Below, piece after piece: positions 59,877 to 64,000 of a stretch of 64,000 bases of DNA. Location: assembly GCA_963797255.1 (NCBI GenBank), contig CAWCOV010000030.1:434001-498000 (forward strand), read 5' to 3'. This DNA is from JANXZS01 sp963797255 (GTDB lineage Bacteria; Acidobacteriota; Terriglobia; Terriglobales; Acidobacteriaceae). Position 1 is the first letter of the stretch; each line of letters opens with the position of its first letter. A program made the translations under genes and the position numbers. The notes below the pieces were generated by a model. That model did not search any database. It was not told the DNA's origin and saw only the letters and a program-made list of their open reading frames with translations.

Positions 59877-62024
59877 TCAGACCACCAAGGCGCGTCGCGG
59901 TTTGCGAACTGGGCCGGGTGACTCTGGCGTCACGATCATGGGAATATTCTCCAGCGTGTCCTTCGACTCGGCGAAGCGCATGAAGAACTCCTGCGCATTG
60001 AATGGGTGAGCGGCAGTGTCACGGGCCCGGAGATACGAGCCGTCAGGCTGCATGATTCGGGACTTCTCTGTATCCGCCAGGTAAGCAGCCAGAATCTCGT
60101 TGCGGAGCCTCGCCCGGTGGGCCGGATCTCGAACAGGGAAAATGACCTCGCAGCGCTCAAACAGGTTGCGCGGCATCCAGTCGGCAGAACCGCAATAGAG
60201 TTCTTCCTTGCCGTCATTATGGAAATAAAAGATGCGGCTATGCTCGAGGAATCGTCCCACGATCGACTTCACGCGAATGTTCTCGCTGATCTTCTTGATC
60301 CCGGGCCGCAGGGAGCAGATGCCGCGAACAATAAGGTCGATTTGCACTCCCGCCTGCGATGCCTGGTACAGCGCCTCAATCACTCCTCGCTCAAGCAGCG
60401 AATTCATCTTCGCAATGATGCACGCGGTCTTGCCGGCGGCGGCATGTTCCGCTTCGCGCTGGATCATGCGAATAAAACTCTCTGCCAGGGTCAACGGTGC
60501 TACGAGCAGGGGACAGTAGTCATCCGACTCGGAATGGGCAGTCAGATAATTGAACACGCTGTGAACGCTCGAAGTGATTTCCGGATCGGACGTCAGCAAG
60601 CTGATGTCAGTGTAAAACCGCGCCGTATTTGGGTTGTAATTGCCGGTGCCAAGATGGCAGTAACGTCGAGTCACGCCATCTGGGTCTCGCCGTACCAGCA
60701 GCGCCAGCTTGCAATGTGTCTTCAGGCCCACGATGCCATGAAAGACCTGGACGCCGGCATCTTCGAGGTCGCGAGCCCAGCGAATATTCGATGCCTCGTC
60801 GAAACGCGCCATCAACTCCACCACGACTGTGACTTCCTTCGTCTGCGCTGCTTCTGTCAGTGAAGCAAAGATCTGCGAATCGGAACTGGTGCGATAAAGC
60901 GTCTGCTTAATGGAGACGACATTTGGATCGCTCGCACCCGCTTCAATAAATCCAACGACCGCGTCGTACGAATCGTAAGGATGATGCAGAAGGATGTCGC
61001 GATGGCGAAGATCGTCAAACAAATCGGTGGCGTGGCGGCCAAGATGGAGAGCGCGAGGCGTGAAGTTGTGAAATTTCAAATCAGGCCGTGGTGTGTCGCT
61101 GTAAAGATTCATCAGACGGGAGAGATTCACCGGCCCGTCGGTGGGAAAGATTTGGAAATCGTCGAGTTCGAAATTCGTCTGTAGCCGCTCGACGACTTCT
61201 GGATCGGCAGTGCGCTCAATTTCCAGCCGAACAGCGTCGCCCTTGCGGCGATTGTGGAGTTCGGTGCGAACGCTTTCCAGCAAGCTTCGAGCTTCTTCTT
61301 CCTGGAAGTAAAGATTGCTGTTGCGAGTGACGCGAAATGCCGCAGTGGATAGCAACTCATATCCGCGATACATGCCCGCCGCATTGCGCTCAATCAGATC
61401 GTGCAGGAAGACAAAATCATGGGTATTCGAATCGGACGGGATGGGAACGAGTCGAGGCAAAGTCCGCGGAACCGTCACCACACCCAGGGTCGGTCCCGAT
61501 GTGCCCTTGCGCTTGCGCCTGAGAAGCAGCGCCAGGCAGAGAGCCTTGTTCAACACACGGGGAAACGGGTGCGCGGGATCGATCGTGATCGGCGTGAGTA
61601 ACGGATCCACTTCACGCTGATAAAACAAATTCGCGTGATTCCGGCCTTCCTCCGTCAGTTGTTCCCAGCGAAGCACGCGAACGCCGTTGGCATTTAGTTG
61701 GGGGAGAAGCAACTCGTTCCAGCAGCGATATTGCTGGGTGACGAAAAGCTGGACATCCTCGGCGATCGCCGCCAGCGTTTCCTGTGGCGTCAGTCCGTCA
61801 AAGCCCGGCTCCTTGTATCCATCCTCAATTCTTTGCAGGATACCGGCGAGCCGAATTTCCACAAATTCGTCAAGATTGCTGGCAGTAATTGCCAGAAATT
61901 TCACACGCTCCAGAAGGGGATTTCTTTCATCTTCTGCTTCTTCAAGCACGCGCCGGTTGAAGTTGAGCCAGGAGGCGTCTCGGCTGATAAAAAGCTTCTT
62001 GCGTCGAATCTGAGCGGTGGTCAT
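59877..62024 (-). CDS. ppk1: Polyphosphate kinase Ppk1
   Basis: 715 residues from the ATG at 62024. With that start, the two HKD-type catalytic histidines fall at His437 (KTHCKLALLVRR, the phosphorylated one) and His595 (EHSRIFYF), almost the same as 435 and 592 in Escherichia coli; a start 50 codons upstream is therefore rejected. SRDASWLNFNRRVLEEA, NLDEFVEIRLAG and GSADWMPRNLFERCEV are further Ppk1 motifs. The enzyme makes polyphosphate from ATP reversibly and is membrane-associated in many bacteria. It stands 60 bases after the convergent phosphatase gene and faces the 206-residue gene across a 190-base divergent gap. Confidence 0.96.
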   Translation of the reverse strand: MTTAQIRRKKLFISRDASWLNFNRRVLEEAEDERNPLLERVKFLAITASNLDEFVEIRLAGILQRIEDGYKEPGFDGLTPQETLAAIAEDVQLFVTQQYRCWNELLLPQLNANGVRVLRWEQLTEEGRNHANLFYQREVDPLLTPITIDPAHPFPRVLNKALCLALLLRRKRKGTSGPTLGVVTVPRTLPRLVPIPSDSNTHDFVFLHDLIERNAAGMYRGYELLSTAAFRVTRNSNLYFQEEEARSLLESVRTELHNRRKGDAVRLEIERTADPEVVERLQTNFELDDFQIFPTDGPVNLSRLMNLYSDTPRPDLKFHNFTPRALHLGRHATDLFDDLRHRDILLHHPYDSYDAVVGFIEAGASDPNVVSIKQTLYRTSSDSQIFASLTEAAQTKEVTVVVELMARFDEASNIRWARDLEDAGVQVFHGIVGLKTHCKLALLVRRDPDGVTRRYCHLGTGNYNPNTARFYTDISLLTSDPEITSSVHSVFNYLTAHSESDDYCPLLVAPLTLAESFIRMIQREAEHAAAGKTACIIAKMNSLLERGVIEALYQASQAGVQIDLIVRGICSLRPGIKKISENIRVKSIVGRFLEHSRIFYFHNDGKEELYCGSADWMPRNLFERCEVIFPVRDPAHRARLRNEILAAYLADTEKSRIMQPDGSYLRARDTAAHPFNAQEFFMRFAESKDTLENIPMIVTPESPGPVRKPRRALVV

Positions 62025-62216
62025 AGGTGCCGATTTCAGGCGGTCTCTGGAGGGAAGTGTACACGACTCCGATAAGGGGCAGGGTAACGCATGGGTTAAG
62101 GCGACGGTAATTCTTTTTGACTTCATGAGCGCAGGATTTGACGCGAGCGATGGGGTCGATGAGGATGGAAGCATGCGCTATTGCCCGTTCGCATCGTGGG
62201 CGGAAGGAGATTAACT

Positions 62217-62837
62217 ATGAAGAACTATCGGGATCCCGGAACCGCTGGTGAAGCTGGAACCTCGACCGTTCATGACTCTGCAATGGAGCTTTTCCAGACG
62301 GCCGCCATGCTTCTTGGACAAGAACAGGAGGCGGTCAGCGTTGTAGAAGAGGTGGTTGCGGCAGCAAAATCCGATCTCTGTGCCGACCCGCAGGCCGCGC
62401 ACCGGGAAACCCGCGAACAGGTGATCGCAGCGTCCCTGAAGCGGCTGGCGAGCCACCCCGGGGGCGGACTCGATGCCGGAGTGGCGGCAGACGAGATTTC
62501 TCCCAGCACCTGCATTGAAAGCGACGACCTTTCCGCCGCAGGATTGAGCCCCAAGCAGCTTGAAGGCTTGATTGAGGGGCCGGGAAGCGGTCGCCTGCGG
62601 GGCTGGCTTGACCAGCTTTCACCCGCACTGCGGGCTGTTTTTGTGCTCCGGGCCGTTCTCGGACAGGGAAATCTGGCGGCTTCGAACGCACTTCGCGGGA
62701 GCGGTTCGTTCGGTGCCGAGGGTTGGACTCCAGCCAAGGTGAGCCTCGTGTTTCGCCAGGCTCTCTGTTCTCTGGCAAATTCACTGGTTCACGCAGGGGC
62801 GGCTGAACTGCCCGTCGGAAATCCAGCCCAAAACTGA
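62217..62837 (+). CDS. Sigma-region-4-like helical protein, unknown role
   Basis: 206 residues from the ATG at 62217, preceded by GGAAGGAG at the right spacing. An N-terminal stretch is acidic and helical. The C-terminal 70 residues (WLDQLSPALRAVFVLRAVLGQGNLAASNALRG, then VSLVFRQALCSLANSL) follow the pattern of sigma-70 region 4, with LxxLSPALRAVFVLR in place of the usual LP-xxRxVFxLR, but there is no clear region 2. It may be a degenerate sigma factor or an anti-sigma-like helper. It comes directly before a TolC-family gene, 128 bases apart. Confidence 0.7.
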   Translation: MKNYRDPGTAGEAGTSTVHDSAMELFQTAAMLLGQEQEAVSVVEEVVAAAKSDLCADPQAAHRETREQVIAASLKRLASHPGGGLDAGVAADEISPSTCIESDDLSAAGLSPKQLEGLIEGPGSGRLRGWLDQLSPALRAVFVLRAVLGQGNLAASNALRGSGSFGAEGWTPAKVSLVFRQALCSLANSLVHAGAAELPVGNPAQN

Positions 62838-62965
62838 ACTTCTCGGTTGAACTTTGAGGGCGGCTACTTTTTGAACTTCCACCGGGTTGCGCTGCATCCA
62901 ATTAGAATCAGTGGTTGTCCGTCTAAAATCAGTCCTATAGAGCAATTCCGGGGATTCTAAAGAAC

Positions 62966-64000
62966 GTGGAGAAAGAGTGTTCGCCTGTAGCGGTGAGGGA
63001 TTGGAAGAAATACCCCGCCCTGCTTGTCATCATCCTTAGTGCGTCTACTGCCATTGCGCAGACGCAAGGGGACGCATCTTCCCCGGCGGCGGGGACAGTT
63101 GTGTCCTCCGGTTCGACCGCCCAGTCGCAGGGAACGAACCCATACTCCGGCAGTGTGGTGCAGGGTCAGGCGACCACAGGAGTACTGTCGCTGAGCCTAG
63201 ATGAGGCGATCCAGCGCGGTCTTCGACAGAATCTCGGCATTATCCTAAGCGGAACCTCCGTGCAAACTGCAGGCGGCCAGAAGCTGCAGGATTTGCAGCG
63301 GCTACTCCCCACAGTCGGCGGCTATCTCCGCGAAGCGGTCATGCAGACTGACCTGGAGGCGCAGGGCATTCGCGCGCCAGGCGTTCCGGCAGTAATTGGA
63401 CCTTACGGTTATACCGATCTGAGAGGAACGCTTTCGTGGTCGCTGATCAATGTGGCCGCACTGCAGAACTACCTGGCGTCGAAACACAACTTTGAAGGTA
63501 CTAAGCTCTCCGCGCAGGACGCCCGCGACATGGTTACGCTGACCGTCGGAAATGCGTATCTGCTGGTGATCTCGGACGCGGCTCGGATTCGTAGCGTGCA
63601 GGCGCAGGTGGATACTGCCAAAGTTTCATTGGACCAGGCAGTTGCAAACCACGAAGCAGGCATTTCGCCGTTGCTCGATGAACTTCGCGCCCGGGTCGAT
63701 TACCAGACGCTGCAGCAATCCTTGATTACCTCAACGAACCAGTTCGAAAAAGACAAGATTGCGCTGGCGCGAGCCATCGGATTGCCGCTCGATCAGAAAT
63801 TTGAATTGACTGACCAGGCTCCTTACGCCGCTCTCGACACGCTGGATGTCGATGTCGCGGTAAAGCAGGCTTTGGCAAACCGCAAGGATCTTCAGGCGCT
63901 CGAGCAGCAGGTTACGGGTGCGGAGAAGCAGCGTTCCGCAGCCAAGGCAGAGCGCTACCCCACCTTAGGTTTCGAGGGCGATTATGGGGATATCGGCGTT
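62966..64000 (+). CDS. TolC-family outer-membrane efflux protein (C-terminus cut by window edge)
   Basis: 345 codons from a GTG at 62966 to the window end with no stop; an in-frame GTG nine codons later is an alternative start. A signal peptide (about residues 14-32, ALLVIILSASTAIAQ) precedes a low-complexity Ser/Gly stretch. The TolC helical repeat starts near residue 80 (LSLSLDEAIQRGLRQNLGIIL), with further coiled segments (SLDQAVANHEAGISPLLDELRARVDYQTLQQS). Exports compounds with an inner-membrane pump. Possible partners such as the MFS gene at 43.8 kb are far away. Confidence 0.88.
   Translation, partial: MEKECSPVAVRDWKKYPALLVIILSASTAIAQTQGDASSPAAGTVVSSGSTAQSQGTNPYSGSVVQGQATTGVLSLSLDEAIQRGLRQNLGIILSGTSVQTAGGQKLQDLQRLLPTVGGYLREAVMQTDLEAQGIRAPGVPAVIGPYGYTDLRGTLSWSLINVAALQNYLASKHNFEGTKLSAQDARDMVTLTVGNAYLLVISDAARIRSVQAQVDTAKVSLDQAVANHEAGISPLLDELRARVDYQTLQQSLITSTNQFEKDKIALARAIGLPLDQKFELTDQAPYAALDTLDVDVAVKQALANRKDLQALEQQVTGAEKQRSAAKAERYPTLGFEGDYGDIGV

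Noticed and set aside
60006..60863. 285-codon open frame opposite ppk1
   Set aside because: Inside ppk1, whose catalytic histidines are in the correct positions on the minus strand.
62025..62174. Longer N-terminus for Ppk1
   Set aside because: The extra 50 residues are low complexity, and the shorter start puts the catalytic histidines at 437 and 595, matching known enzymes.

Overview
The window looks like part of an acidobacterial chromosome (Terriglobia-type soil relative). The lineage call is inference from gene content. It rests on a Carboxypeptidase-regulatory-domain/TonB-dependent 'Oar-like' receptor, an 'orphan' duplicated FtsX/MacB permease paired with a PadR regulator, a VWFA-related secreted protein, several FG-GAP/ASPIC-UnbV and PQQ-like secreted propellers, a hopanoid-type glycosyltransferase and a group 1h-type [NiFe]-hydrogenase. 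Both ends of the window cut genes: a GH3 glycosidase at the left and a TolC-family protein at the right. I saw no insertion sequences, phage genes, CRISPR array or rRNA.

Layout. 1-16.4 kb: secreted or envelope carbohydrate-use genes (GH3 glycosidase, SGNH hydrolase, APC-type permease, TonB-dependent receptor with a LacI-like operator, TPR protein, ASPIC/UnbV propeller, GH13 enzyme, PQQ-like propeller). 16.7-27.5 kb: one long minus-strand run, hypCDE - small subunit - large subunit - NifU-like - 46-aa protein - DUF5947 - DUF6084 - unknown 426-aa protein - maturation protease - 34-aa DUF6893-like peptide - hypAB. This is a nearly self-contained locus for an actinobacterial-type (group 1h) hydrogenase predicted to oxidise trace H2; hypF and a dedicated electron acceptor are not present. 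28-36.1 kb: SMP-30-like lactonase, DMT exporter, a frameshifted FG-GAP/Ig gene, and PadR plus orphan permease. 36.2-45.3 kb: initiator tRNA, peroxiredoxin-like protein, ffh, aldo/keto reductase, VWFA protein, serine beta-lactamase-like hydrolase, beta-carbonic anhydrase and a DHA2 MFS pump.

45.5-50.9 kb is a heat-shock block: a HAIR-like operator laid over the -35 box of dnaK, then dnaK, a 56-aa protein, dnaJ, an exported protein, a GNAT acetyltransferase and hspR. HspR is expected to bind HAIR and, with DnaK as co-repressor, close a feedback loop. grpE is absent. 51-54.2 kb holds an HpnI-like GT21 glycosyltransferase convergent with a GT39/ArnT-like transferase. 54.2-62.0 kb is a polyphosphate neighbourhood: CHAD protein, Ppx/GppA, SixA, a membrane SpoIIE-type phosphatase and Ppk1. 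The window ends with a sigma-region-4-like protein and the start of a TolC-family efflux protein.

The most novel material is in the hydrogenase locus, which has two very short proteins with good Shine-Dalgarno sites and three proteins of unassigned function, all overlapping or tightly spaced with the structural genes. Next come the embedded HAIR promoter and the polyphosphate cluster. All functional calls come from reading motifs; no database search was run.
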